The notes under the pieces were generated by a model, which was not told the origin of the DNA, did not search any database, and saw only the letters and a program-made list of their open reading frames with translations. Positions 41,553 through 53,207 of a DNA stretch of 64,000 nt are shown here, piece after piece. How positions within the stretch are numbered: the stretch's first letter is position 1; the number at the start of each line of letters is the position of its first letter. The stretch is taken from NCBI GenBank assembly GCA_033964015.1, contig CM066918.1:23457387-23521386 (forward strand), read 5' to 3'. The stretch comes from Scolanthus callimorphus (lineage: Eukaryota > Cnidaria > Anthozoa > Actiniaria > Edwardsiidae). The translations under genes were made by a program, and so were the position numbers.

Positions 41553-44500
41553 TCAAGTCAAATCATACCTGGTATCTCCAATAGTGAAGAAAGGAGTGAC
41601 TTTACACTTCACATTGCGTGGGAAATCACAAGCACATATCTTGTAGTTGTATTGGAGTCCTGCTTGGCAGCTCTCAACGTAGGTTTTTTGGCCCGAACAC
41701 TTGATAAACTTCTCGCAGTCACTAGGGTGCTTATAATCGCCATCCAGCTCACCTATGCAGAATTCTAGGACTGGAGAACAAATGCGTGTTTAGTCAGGCA
41801 ATTTTGATCCTATAAATATTATTTGGTCCAGAGCCAAAATCTTTACACCACTTGCATGCTTTCCTCAGTCAAGACAGAATCCTTGTTGAGGATAGGTCAA
41901 TTAGTTACCATGATGATATAGGATTGTTTGCTTTGTAACTATGGTGATATAGGACTGGTCCCTTGGCTACTATCACCCCATGGTGGTAGAGGATTTGTTT
42001 CTGGCCACCATGTTGACATAGAATTGGTACCTTGGTTACCATGGTGATCTGATCCCATTGCCCGTTGTGATTTCATATGATGGAGAATGTGTAATTTTTA
42101 GTTAGCATTTTAATTGGCTCCTTGTTTCTCATTGAATTTTGTATGACTTTTCAAGATTATCAAGGTCATATAAGAAGGATCCTTTTTTTCCAATGGTAAA
42201 CAGAAGGGTCTTGGATTTACGTGTTATCATAAATGATCGAATCCCTAGTTGCCATGCCAATACGTCCTTACCTGACAATTTGCTTCGATCACATTCTACG
42301 TTCTTCGGCCAGTCGCACGTATTTCCACACACATTCCAGTTCAGTCCTGCCGCGCATGCGTGTAGGAACGTTTTACCGAAATCATCACATTGGTAGAAGC
42401 GTGAACATTGATCGGGATCAGCATAGTATCCTGGGCCTCTGTTCTGGCAAAAATTGGGTCGTGGAACTGTAAAGAAAAAAATAAGTAGTTAGCAAAAGTG
42501 CTGGGAATTTAAGTTCAAGTTTGCCACAAAGAACCGGGAACGAGAGAGAAAGCAACGTTTCCTTAGAAACCCATTCTTGCAGGGAATTTCTGCAGAAACC
42601 CATTCATAGGAAAAGCTGAGAAATTCCCAAGGCACACGTATGGGATGTGTTCAGAATTCACATGGATAGTCATGGGAAATCCGAGTACTTCCCATGCCTT
42701 TTCCATGGGATATTCCCAGCTTGTCCCTTGGATGGGTTTCTGCAAACATTCGTCTCACACCACGTTTTCACTTAACGACGATGCAGAAACTTGTTGATTT
42801 TTTTTTCAAATTTTTCAAATATGCAATATTTGACTGAATATCGCAGTGCCAAGTCGCTGGAAGTTCACATCGGGTAGCAAATCGCAGCTTAAGTCGCTGT
42901 ATGAACGGGCCTGATATCAAACGTCTATGAATTCCATCTGATTCTTGAAGATGTTCGTACCTGGTATAGGTGAAGATGAAGGATGGGCGATCAGGCACCT
43001 GAAAGACATAGTACAGGTTAGGTTTATAGCACAACTGAAAACTACAAGCTCTTCAGGTTAAGAAAATGTATCTTAAGGGTAACTTCAAAGTGATTCAAAT
43101 GGCGACAGTCCAAATCCGCACCTTGAAATTACTATTTGGGCATTTAGACGGAGGATACAGTTAACAATTGATTTCAATCGATGTGTTACCAGGGAGGAGG
43201 GGGACCAACGGGCGTAGCTGAAATAGTTATCTACCCTAAAAGATATGCAGCCTTTGCATCTTGTCATCAAGTATTCTCTCTCTCTCTCTCTTTCTTGCAA
43301 GGTTTTTAAAAGCAACATCAAGAGACAATACAATTGTGTTTTGCCGCTGTGTTAGTGCCCTAAACGATACCAATACTCCTAACCCCTAAAAGATACGACG
43401 ATCATCCCCGACAATAAAATATAGAAGCCCCCCACCCACCAACCCACTCACAAACCCACCCACCAACCCACCACCAACCAACCCACCCACCCGGTGTGGT
43501 AGAATGTATAGTACCTTGTGTCGCCTTTGGTCATAATTGGCGTGATTGTAAAGTTAATATTCGCAGGCCAGTCACACCGGCATGTCTTGGTGTTGTAGTG
43601 CAGCCCCGAAGGACAGTCTCTAATATAGGTGATGTTAGCGACGCAGTCGATAAACTGGCTACACTCGCTAGGGTGCTTGTACTGTCCATCCAACTCGCCA
43701 ATACAAAACTCCTTGACTGGAAGATAAGAAATACATGGATTAGTTTACAGTGTGAAGTATGCTGGGTTTCAATGAGGTTTACCTTCAACCGCCAAATTGA
43801 AGAAACCGTTACCGACACTTAGAATTAAGATTTGCTTGTCACACTTGCGCTCCTTACCACCGGATGTATTGCTCGCGACCTTAAAATTCACTGTTGCGAT
43901 TGGTGATTTTACGCAAGAAAACGGTAATGTTATTTTTCTTGAACCAGAGAGTTAAACATTCGAGGCAAGGAAGCTAAAGGATAGCTTAGAACCGTTTTGG
44001 TTGATTTGGCAATCAATGCCGACCCACTGAAGTAGCAGAATCCAGCGTTTTGATTTGATTGTTGACAGCTAGAAATCGCCCATCGCAACATTGAATGTTG
44101 AGGACGCGTAGCAATGCACACAGTGGTAATGTATAAATCGTCACACACATTTGTAATTTAGATAACAGTGCTTTTCTAGCAATCTTAGCCGAACGCAACA
44201 CGTCATTTGGAAATAATACCTGGTCATTCACCGCTACATGCAAACCGTCAAAAAAATCAAACGTCAAAATGTTTAGTCGTTAACTGTGAAAGGTACCAAA
44301 TTGTGGCCTTATTCTAATACTTATATGTTATATGGATATTAGATAATGGCCTATAACACGGAGATATTTGATTGCGAGGTTGCGGAATATTGAAGAATCC
44401 TGCTAAAAACATTCTACGCAATGTCGAACAAGGATTTTTTTCGTTTCCTGATTTAAAAGAATAATAGATGTGGCAGGATGAACATTGAATATTCATCCAA

Positions 44501-45430
44501 AAATAATGATAAAGTAACGGGAGGCGTAAAGTTTCTGCTTCTACCACTGATAAACGCATTGGCTATTAGCAAGGCTTTGCATTTTTCAACTCTGTGACTG
44601 AAATTTTCACCACAGATAATTGTCAATTGATTGGCAGTTGATTCCAATGCATACATACCAGATAGTTTAGCGCGATCGCAGTTGACATTTCTCGGCCAAT
44701 CGCAAGCCGACGTCTCCACGCGGAATTTCAAGCCACTTGGGCAAGCTTTTAGGAAGGTCTTCCCGCGTTCGTCACATTGGTAAAACCGCCCGCAGTCATC
44801 CGGATCAGCCCAGTGACCATGTGCTCTTCCTTGGCAAAAGTTAGGTCTTGGGACTAAATCCAACACGAAAACAATGTTAGTTGTTAAGAGTAACCATTAT
44901 CGAAATTAAAGTAAACGTTGTTCGCGGCAAAGTGTCGTCCGTCTGAACGCGCTAATTTAAGTGAAACAAGTTTCAAGCACGATCGGACTAAACGTTTGCC
45001 GTGCTAGTGGGAACGTCTTATAGTTCGTCCACACTAAGAAAGAAACATGTTCAGACCAGGGAAGTGTGACCCTGTTCAGACTAAGCATGCACAATTTATT
45101 TGCACCTCCTGTGAAACATCACAACTGCCAATATGTTGTTTGCCTCTAATAATATCTACTGTGGTGATATTTGTACCAAATTTCACTCGTGTTGTAAAGC
45201 TAGTGAGTTCTAAATATATTTACTTGACGTGTATGAACACACTATTATCTGTCTACACATTTTGATAACCAAGATAAAATGGGGATGTGATACCTCCATG
45301 AGTTACACCGCATTTTGTCAACCCCTTAACGACCATTATTTTCCATGTTATAACACTCACCCGGTAGCACGGCGCCAAATACTTGAGGCAAAATGCATCC
45401 AACGAAACAAAGTAAAACGACCTGATTCAT
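41553..45430 (-). CDS. Secreted protein with signal peptide and four CBM14 domains
   Basis: Exons in transcript order: 45430-45361, 44853-44659, 43716-43515, 42998-42961, 42466-42272 and 41770-41553; all internal junctions are GT-AG and in phase. Exon 1 encodes a signal peptide, MNQVVLLCFVGCILPQVFGA. Exons 2 and 5 (195 bp each) encode type A domains (PRPNFCQ...FYQCD...CDWPxNVxCDRxKLSG); exons 3 and 6 (the 202-bp core in each) encode type B domains (EFCIGELDG.YKHPS.C...CDWP/CDFP...GDTR). A 38-bp exon 4 supplies a Pro/Ser-rich linker and restores phase. CBM14 (peritrophin-A) domains bind chitin through a disulphide-held fold. The first B domain has Phe where the last Cys is expected. The final exon may read through its donor-like GTATGA to TGA at 41555-41553 (305 residues in all) or splice onward; the 3' end is uncertain. 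Confidence 0.88.
43274..43293. repeat. CT dinucleotide tract in an intron
   Basis: TCTCTCTCTCTCTCTCTC in the intron between the first B domain exon and the linker exon of the CBM14 gene. Confidence 0.9.
43434..43492. repeat. C-rich CCCACCAA repeats in an intron
   Basis: Irregular repeats of CCCACCCACCAA next to the donor side of the first B-type exon. A fragment of the TCGTCGTATCTTTTAGGGG family precedes it at 43380-43435. Confidence 0.85.
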
Positions 45431-46232
45431 CTTTCTTAAGAAGCTGTTTTGATCTACTGCAGAGGACAGTCTTGGACAATCGTGGCAGACGATTATTTGA
45501 TTCTTTCTTCTTCTTCGTTGTCCTCACTGCTCTGTCACACAATTTATCTGCTGTCTTCTCGCTTTTTATATACAATTTCGGCAGCTTCAGGGCACACGCC
45601 TTTTACGTAACGCGTGCTCGTGGGACAATGTATGGGGGAACTGGTTAGGTAAAGTCAATGCTGCGTGCACGGTCCAACATCGCAGGAATCAAAGAATTGA
45701 GCGCATCCTTGACCCTGTCACCATTCACTATTCCATTTTGTCTATGACTTAAAAACCGCAAATGAAGTCATGAAGACGAATTTTGACACTAGATTTTACG
45801 CGAAATGTTTAACAATGGAAAAACCTGAAGGTTTGCACAATCTCTACAAACAAGGAATTTACTGACTCCTCCGTTAAAACATCCTTGTTCTGGTTTATGA
45901 GTTTAATCTAGTATAAGGAACGTGTTTATTCTAAAATTATACCTAATGACCATTAAGGATTGTGTTCGAAATAACTATAATGATAATTATTTACGCTTAT
46001 AAGCTATAATCATGTTAACATGTTTTGGAATAGAAAATAGTTTGCGCAACGTTCTATCCACGTTTTATCCAATAAAGATTATTATTATTATTAATTTCCC
46101 ATTATCAATTTGTTGGACAGTGTTGTCGATGTTTCGCAAATATTTTAGTTCAAAATGAGCCCTCATTTATACACGTAATTCACAAATAAAGGTCGTTTTG
46201 GGAATAAGTGAGGCTCAGAATACAATATGATT
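45431..46232. other. Intergenic region upstream of the CBM14 gene
   Basis: Expected to hold the promoter and 5' UTR of the - strand CBM14 gene. AT-rich with an ATTATTATTATTA tract near 46080. No gene recognised. Confidence 0.4.
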
Positions 46233-46510
46233 ATTTGCGTGTGAAGAAGTGATCACTATACACTTAATGACTGCTTCCGAGGGAAACAGCGAGTTTTGTT
46301 TTCCCGAGAATCTCGATGTTTCCCGAGACGAAGTCGAATAAACACGAGCTATATAACAAAAAACAATGGCTCCCGACGACCAAAGATCCAGTCCCAAAGC
46401 AACTTTTATTGAAAAGGAATCTATATTTTGCTTTCTGTTGATCATCAGTCACTGGAAAAATCGGCTGTGATCTTACGCTTACTTATCATCAAATATTTGA
46501 CAAGATGCTT
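46233..46510. repeat. Dispersed repeat, intact copy
   Basis: About 278 bp that recurs, nearly identical, as two pieces at 48664-48848 and 49563-49662 (for example TCCCGAGACGAAGTCGAATA and CTATATTTTGCTTTCTGTTG). It includes a palindromic CCCGAGAATCTCG. No coding function. Confidence 0.85.
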
Positions 46511-47505
46511 CACTTCTTTTTCACAAACTTTTTTAATCTTACAGCGTTAATTTATTAGAAACAAAAAACCCAGAAACATTAATAGACACAACATATTGTA
46601 GATAAATGTTAGGCCCAACGCTAAGCGCCGAACTTCAGTCTACTTTCTATCGAACCATTCCCTTTTCAAAGGGTGCCGCTATGATTGTACTTTATTCCAA
46701 TTTTCTTTATGTTTGTGCGGGGCGACACTGGCAACGCGTTTGCCGCAGACCTTATTAACAATCGAATCTAAAAAACAAAACCGCCGTTGACTTTCCTTAT
46801 TAATAGTTTTTTTTATCCCCGATTGCATCGTCGACAAATTAAAAACTGTCAGTGGCGTAGCCATTTTTCAGCGCCTCTTACGGGGGTAAAGGATCGAGGA
46901 CAAATATGATCTTATTTCTTATATTTCGTTGGCACTAAAACCAGGTAGGCTCTGACCACGAAGCGCTGCTTGCGAAAAAATCTAACATTCCATCACTCTT
47001 GCCAACAAGCACCACTGGCTGCCTAAGATGCTCTGATCCCACGCGTGGTATTGTCAAGTTTAATTGTGTTGACCACAACTGTTGAATGTTGTCGGTAAAC
47101 CAAAGTCCAAAAACAATTCACTTCACCACAAGTCAAGAGATGAGCGCGTATTATATATTGGCCGACTTTATTTTTAGACGCGCTGTAACTGATGCGCTGC
47201 ATGGTTTAGTGCGAGGGGGAAACAGGCACCCAAATGAGCGATCGAGTGGGTAGCATGTTCGGGAAGAAAACAGGAATAGTTTGGATGCTTCAGGAGCGTC
47301 GGCCTGATTGCAAAAGCCACCATTTTAGGGTATTCAAAGTATGCGGTAAAGGGGAACTCGAAAATACTAGGGAGCAAGAGGTTCTCAGGAAAAAAAAATG
47401 TGGTCCAAAACGTTTTGACGTCATATTAACGCCCGCAAATGTGACTAGAATGTATTTCTCAACCACAAAGCCATTTTCTGTGCTAGACATACAAGCAGGA
47501 TATCC
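46511..47505. other. Gene-poor sequence
   Basis: No gene recognised. The open frame at 47234-47512 (+, 92 codons) and its antisense partner have no visible domain and are probably accidental. Confidence 0.35.
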
Positions 47506-47506
47506 T

Positions 47507-47965
47507 GTTTAAAATAAATGTCCGTGCTCTGTAATGGTGAACTAAATAGAAGCTACTATCTATAATTAGTAAAATCACACTCACTATCACGAATCCTGCA
47601 TTCTGATTGGCTCAAAACTCACTGTCTATTGAGTCATAGATAGTGAGTTTTAAAAAGGCCATCGTTTTGAAGAAAACAAACATTTTTCTTCAAATAAAAA
47701 GTTTCATTATTCTAAGGTAGTGTCTGAGTGTGATTTTACTAACTATCAATGCAGTACTCGCTCTCGACTTCCTCGTCAACTATCACGCTCATAGAAATCT
47801 CGAGCTCGTAATCTAATTGTTAACTATTTTTGATTGTTCATATTTATTTCTTAACAACAGAGCTATTAACTGTATTAGCTATACTACGAACTGAATGTTT
47901 CTGTTTAAAATGCGTCTCCGTGCTCTGTAATGGTGAACAAAATAGAGGCTACGATCGATAAATAT
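47507..47965. repeat. Direct repeats flanking an inverted-repeat element
   Basis: A 60-bp segment with CCGTGCTCTGTAATGGTGAA occurs at about 47507-47566 and 47902-47962. Between them, about 47567-47745, an element has inverted ends GTAAAATCACACTCACTATC and GAGTGTGATTTTAC. Confidence 0.75.
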
Positions 47966-48663
47966 AATATATGACATACATTGTTTTTAATTACCTAGAA
48001 AATGTTTTTTTATCACGGACGTAAAACATACTAATAAATGTTTCTCGTACGCTCGCGGTTTTCCTCATTTCTGGTAGCCAAATATCCATTGGAGGTCACG
48101 TCATGTCCACGCGTGACGGGATTGGAATGCCACTGCCATTGTCACATCGTCGGGAATGCTTTGTTCATGAACAATTGGTTATTTTTCACTTTGTCGCAAA
48201 GAATTGTTTCCCAGAAAAATGTGATAAAATAGAGGGAAAGTGGCTAGCCAATTTCCCTTCTTGGAAATTATTGTATACAATTGTTTGTAGATTCTTTATG
48301 TATGTTTTTATTGTGTTGTGTGTAATATATTATAATCTATGCAGTACAGGCGGATAAAAGTTACGCAATTTGCTTTCGCATACTAGTGACAATTTATTCT
48401 CATTATTTCATATTATTCATTGAGAGAATCGATATCAACCGCTTCTCGCAGTGACCACAATTACCTCTGAACCTTGCAAAGCCCCCTCGCTCACGCACAC
48501 CTCCCTTCGGCTTATTTCCTGCCTGAATGATGTTCTAACACCACAAACAAACTGGAGGTTTCTAATAAAGAAACCTTACTTACGCAAAACCTTTAATGAC
48601 ATTATTATACGCATACGCTTACTCGTCGTTTTTTGCAATGTTAGCCATAGTGATCATCAAATA
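47966..48663. other. Gene-poor sequence
   Basis: AT-rich; a short piece with CACCACAAACAAACTGGAGG (near 48540) is repeated near 49724. No gene recognised. Confidence 0.4.
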
Positions 48664-48907
48664 TTTGCGTGTGAAGAAGCGATCACTATACACTTAATGA
48701 CTGCTTCCGAGGGAAACAGCGAGTTTTGTTTTCCCGAGAATCTCGATGTTTCCCGAGACGAAGTCGAATAAACACGAGCTATATAACAAAAAACAATGGC
48801 TCCCGACGACCAAAGATCCAGTCCCAAAGCAACTTTTATTGAAAAGGTGTATAACCAACTGTCAGGCGTATACTTAACACTTATTGGATGAGGTTGAGCA
48901 TGATAGT

Positions 48908-48993
48908 GAGATTTGGCAACGCCGAGGTTTGTGTTATCTGCCGAAGCGAAGCTGAGGCGGATAACACTAACTCGAGGCGTTGCCAAATCTCAC
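48908..48993. repeat. Palindromic element, GAGATTTGGCAACGCC arms
   Basis: GTGAGATTTGGCAACGCCGA and ...CGAGGCGTTGCCAAATCTCAC are inverted around GTGTTATCTGCC...GGCGGATAACAC. Centre contains GAAGCGAAGCTGAGG. Confidence 0.85.
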
Positions 48994-48995
48994 TA

Positions 48996-49120
48996 GAGTG
49001 GTTTTCACATGACTGTCGTGAAACCAATCGCAAAGTAATTACACCAATTCTGAACAAAACGTATGGGAGTAATTACAAAGTAATTGCGAATTACTCATGA
49101 CAGTCATCTGAAATCCGCTC
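48996..49120. mobile_element. 125-bp MITE with TA flanks
   Basis: Ends GAGTGGTTTTCACATGACTG and CAGTCATCTGAAATCCGCTC are inverted, TA on both sides (48994-48995 and 49121-49122). Same family as 50012-50263 and the fragment at 2796-2890. Tc1/mariner-type target is inferred. Confidence 0.85.
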
Positions 49121-49662
49121 TATCATGCGAAAACCGAATTCAATAATTGTTTTATTATTCAGCAACCAAGAATTCTTACCTAGCTAAACGAAGTCAACGA
49201 TGAGGCCGTGCACGGCGACACGGTTTTTCAACTTCATCTTACGTCCATTGGTATTTTTCTTTTGTATTCAATTCAAATAGCCATAGTTGATGTTTAGACA
49301 TCCTGAGCAATGATCCCTTGGCAAAAATCATAACAGATTCAACGAGAATATTCGCAAACCGGCTTTCAATTCGGAAATGAAAACCAAGATGGCGGCCAAA
49401 CCTATTGGCTTGCGCTATGACGTCATTAGAGTGCATCAATCCTAATGTCTGTAGTATGACGTCTGACACTGCGCGCCAACAAGGTTTCGCTGCGTACTCT
49501 TAGCCAATCAGAACCGAGATAGTGGCATGGCTGAATAATAATATGTTATATATGTCGAACATGAATCTATATTTTGCTTTCTGTTGATCATCAGTCACTG
49601 GAAAAATCGGCTGTGATCTTACGCTCTTACTTATCATCAAATATTTGACAAGATGCTTCACG

Positions 49663-50009
49663 TCTGCGCAGCTCGGTCTCAGCGGGGCTTAAAAAACCAG
49701 CCGTCTAATCTTAAACTCTAACACCACAAACAAACTGGAGGTTTCTAATAGCGAAACCTTGCGCATTTCTCAAAGAATATGATATTTTCGAAGCACACCG
49801 TAACAGCTATATCAAGTGTCAGCTTGAATTTGTTAAACATTACAGCATTGTTGGTCAATGGTAGACTCGTTTCCATGCCGGAGTGGTAATTTGAATCATA
49901 ACAGAGTGACGAATTACTGTGAAAAGGACTATTAAAAGGAATATTGGGTCATGACAGAAACATAAAACTAAGTTATATTGTTCTGATCATGGCTAAACGA
50001 AAGCTACCA
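49663..50009. other. Gene-poor sequence with a foldback-element fragment
   Basis: Bases about 49889-49930 (AATTTGAATCATAACAGAGT...ACTGTGAAAAGG) match one end of the foldback element at 15304-15429. Nothing else recognised. Confidence 0.6.
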
Positions 50010-50011
50010 TA

Positions 50012-50263
50012 GAGCGGATTTCACATGACTGTCAAGACTTGTTATGTAATTGCGATTGCTTTGCGTTCTCATTGGCTACTCGTTTTTCTCAGCCAATCAA
50101 ATTCTGTAGTAAATACAATTGTGTAATTACTCAGTAATTGGTTCAGCTTGCAATTGGCTGAGAAAAAAGCCATTTAGAAGCAAGTCGTAATTTCTCTCGA
50201 TTCTGATTGGCTAGTGATTGCTCAATTGCAATTGTTTTCACGACAGGCATGTGAAAACCGCTC
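50012..50263. mobile_element. 252-bp MITE with TA flanks
   Basis: Ends GAGCGGATTTCACATGACTG and CAGGCATGTGAAAACCGCTC are inverted with TA on both sides (50010-50011, 50264-50265). The interior has repeated TTGCTCAATTGCAATTG-like words. Second complete member of the 48996-49120 family. Confidence 0.85.
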
Positions 50264-50265
50264 TA

Positions 50266-50735
50266 TACATTTCTACGTTCCCTGACTGAGTTGGATGGGT
50301 TCCTTGATCGGGTAATTCTTACCCGGTTAGGCCGCCAGCCGGGATCATATAAAGATGGCCTACTTTGTCTTATGTTTTCCATGCTCATCTGAAATGCGCT
50401 CTTACTAGTATGTTTCCAAGAAAATGTCACTCGACCATCTTGTTTGACCATTGCAAATAAACTATCACAGCAATCACAATTCAAAGTTTTCCCGACAAGA
50501 AATTTCAAATATCCCCTTAACTTCAAGGTAATTTTGCATGCGTTGTTATGTGTTTTATGATAAAGTTCGGAATTCTTTTGGCAATGCTTGTTATAGTAAA
50601 ACGATTTCATTGAAAACATTGCATTTTGTATTATGTTGGTAATAGTTTTGTTCCAAGAATGTTTTCTATTTTTTGCTCGAACTTACCCGTCCATCGAAGT
50701 AATGGAAGATTCGATTTTAAATTATAATTGCCAAA
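50266..50735. other. Gene-poor sequence
   Basis: An open frame of 118 codons lies on the - strand (50263-50619) with no domain that I recognise and its end inside a MITE; it is probably not a gene. Confidence 0.3.
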
Positions 50736-50922
50736 TGTGTGGTTCCAGAAATTATCCAAACCTCCTCCCCCACGGAATGGTGCTGAAAAGTGACCCCCAC
50801 CCCTCTGAAATTTCCAAAGGAAAATACAGTATTTGTATGGACGAAATCAGGTAACTTGAGTTCCCCACCCCTCTGGAATTTCCAATCCTTTGGGGGGGAT
50901 GGATATTTTCTGGAACCACACA
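50736..50922. mobile_element. 187-bp TIR element, TGTGTGGTTCCAG ends
   Basis: Left TGTGTGGTTCCAGAAATTAT and right ATATTTTCTGGAACCACACA are inverted over about 20 bp; inner words CCACCCCTCTG(A/G)AATTTCC occur twice. Confidence 0.85.
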
Positions 50923-53207
50923 TTATTCTTGATTTACTGGTTAATTCTTGATATATGTAACTAGAGCAATCAATGAGCGGACGGGAATTTAGACGCTTTT
51001 CTCCCTGCGTCACATTCTGGGCGACATAGCAGTAGCTATAAAACACCTTGCGTTTTAATAGATTCTTCATTTTAACATCTGATATACTTTATAGGAATAA
51101 CTGAGAAACATTACTAGTCTCTGTTTAGAAAGCTGGAAGTTTGTTCTCGAATATACAGTACTAGCAGGGGCGGATTTAGACCGGTGCAACCGAAGCATCT
51201 GCTACGGTCAGATTTGAGCGACTTTTTTCATTTGTCCTCCTTAAGTCGCTTTGATAGCTCATAATTTATTTTATTTTGGTCTTCTACATTTATTTATCCT
51301 ATACGCTAAACAGAATTGTCTACGTTATATTTTTGCCGCTCTCAATTAGACTTCCCAAAGTCATCTGTCGTTTTGCATATTCTCGTTGCGTATAGTGAGT
51401 CGAGCGCCTAATTTTATCGCTAATCTTCGACAAGTCAACGACGGTGTTCGTTGCCGCCGAGAGATGATGCTATTTTTAGCGACTTTCGTATGATACTATA
51501 TTTAGCGACTGTGTGGCTCCGCCTGCTAAAAATAGTAATTCCAGCGCCTGTTGCTGGGGGTCTTGTTACTATTTTTAGTGAAACGGCTCCTGCTCGCTCC
51601 TGTCAGGCGACTAAAAATAACTTTTTGCCAGACGTATTGAAACAGTTAACCAATCAGAATGGAGCATTAACTTGCCTAGCGATCGTGCCAGGCTAGCTAC
51701 ATTTTGCGTCGCCTTTGAGAATGGATTCTTCCAGTATTCTAATGAAAAGAGTCACTGAACTTCTTCGGGAATCTTCTCTAGTGCTCGGTAATGATGAAGC
51801 TCAACATTCTTAGTGAAAAAATTAAGAAATTAGGATACAAACTCGTCGCACTGTGTGTAGTCACGCAGTACATTTGTGCGACGAGTTTGCGGAGTTGCAG
51901 TTGACAAGGCGACCAGAAAAGCATTTCTGCGTGAGGTAAGTTAAAGCACGAAAAGCTCTTTCCCTAATATCAAATCCGGCTGAGCATGACTGTGAAGTTT
52001 AATTTATTTTAGTTAAACTGTTTGAGCACAGCTTGAGATTAAAGTATTCATGCATTCTGGCCTTTTGCCTTCGAGTAACAGAAGCATGCAACCACGTTTA
52101 TTATAGCTGAATTCACACCTAGCGACGATCGCGAGTTCCCGTTACAATTACAAGTTTCTCGTCAGAACAATTACCTGTCTTATGTGAATTATCGCCAAAT
52201 CCTTCAAAAGTTTTTTCGCGCGATCACAGAAGAACAGGGAAGCATGTTCAAGACGAGAAGCTAGTCTCTAGCGTGAATTCGGCTATATCGTTGAAGATCA
52301 ACTTTAGACAGCATAATTAAAGTGTGTCCTTTCTGTATTCCAAATAACTGATCGTTTCAGCCGATTTAAAGGTCGGATTGCCGAGATATTGCATGTCAGA
52401 GGCGTAGCTCAGACATTTTTCATCTTTAAGCCTGCTGTCAAAATTTGTTGACATAAGGTAACGGAAAAAAGTACCCCCGTCTTGTAAAAAGTAATTTTAT
52501 GTGGACCCAATTCAATGCAACCGCCTTTAGAAACTGCCTCTCAGTCGCTACAAAACTTGAACTAGTGCCAGGCATGTAGCTATGGTGGTGATGATGATGA
52601 TGTACAATTGACGATTCCCGTTATAAGCGCGCATTCTTCCCGGGAGGGGGGGGGGGTACTCCCTATATTGGCATTCTTTCTTTTGGACACGACTACGAGG
52701 ATGCACGTGTGAATACAAGCGCTTGGTTCATAAGCACACTACCGCTAATGAAACATGCATTCATGTTTTTCTAGCGTTTTTGTTGCAATGACAACTGGTA
52801 ACACAGTGCACTGTCGGAAAATCACTTGAAAAGGCGCCGCGGGCAAACGTTTGTTGGAGGTATTATTTAAAACTACAACTACAACGCTATTTGAATAGAT
52901 TTGATAACTGAATAAATTTGATAACGTCTCTTACCCGTAACTAACCTGTCTAGTGTATACTTCTGCCAACTGTATCCCCACCAATTTTTTTTTTTTCAAA
53001 TTGTCAGCAATGATTGCGCTACGGTCAGATATTTTCCTAAATCCGCCCCACTAGAACCTGTGGAACTGTACTGAGGACTAGGACGAACAAACTCCGCCCG
53101 TCTGTGTAGGGTGCTCGGATGTTTCCGAAGGCCATCAACTTAGCTTGCTCTAGTGTAAGCAGGTTCGTTACAAGTATTATAGGCTTCAGTGCTTCAGGTT
53201 TTGTTCG
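50923..53207. other. Gene-poor intergenic DNA with hairpins
   Basis: A 14-bp perfect hairpin CAAACTCGTCGCAC / GTGCGACGAGTTTG is at 51838-51889, and CTAAAAATAGTAA / TTACTATTTTTAG pairs at about 51525-51590. A G-rich run is near 52645. The open frame at 51451-51696 overlaps the second hairpin and is not convincing. The right end is downstream of the second GPCR. Confidence 0.5.

Larger units (their letters stand above)
48664..49662. repeat. Second copy of the dispersed repeat, split by a 714-bp insertion
   Basis: Pieces 48664-48848 and 49563-49662 are continuous in the 46233-46510 copy. The insertion 48849-49562 starts TGTATAACC and ends GTTATATATG...CATG and contains two further elements. Confidence 0.8.

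Noticed and set aside
50263..50619. 118-codon - strand open frame as a gene
   Set aside because: No known motif, and the stop lies at the edge of a MITE.
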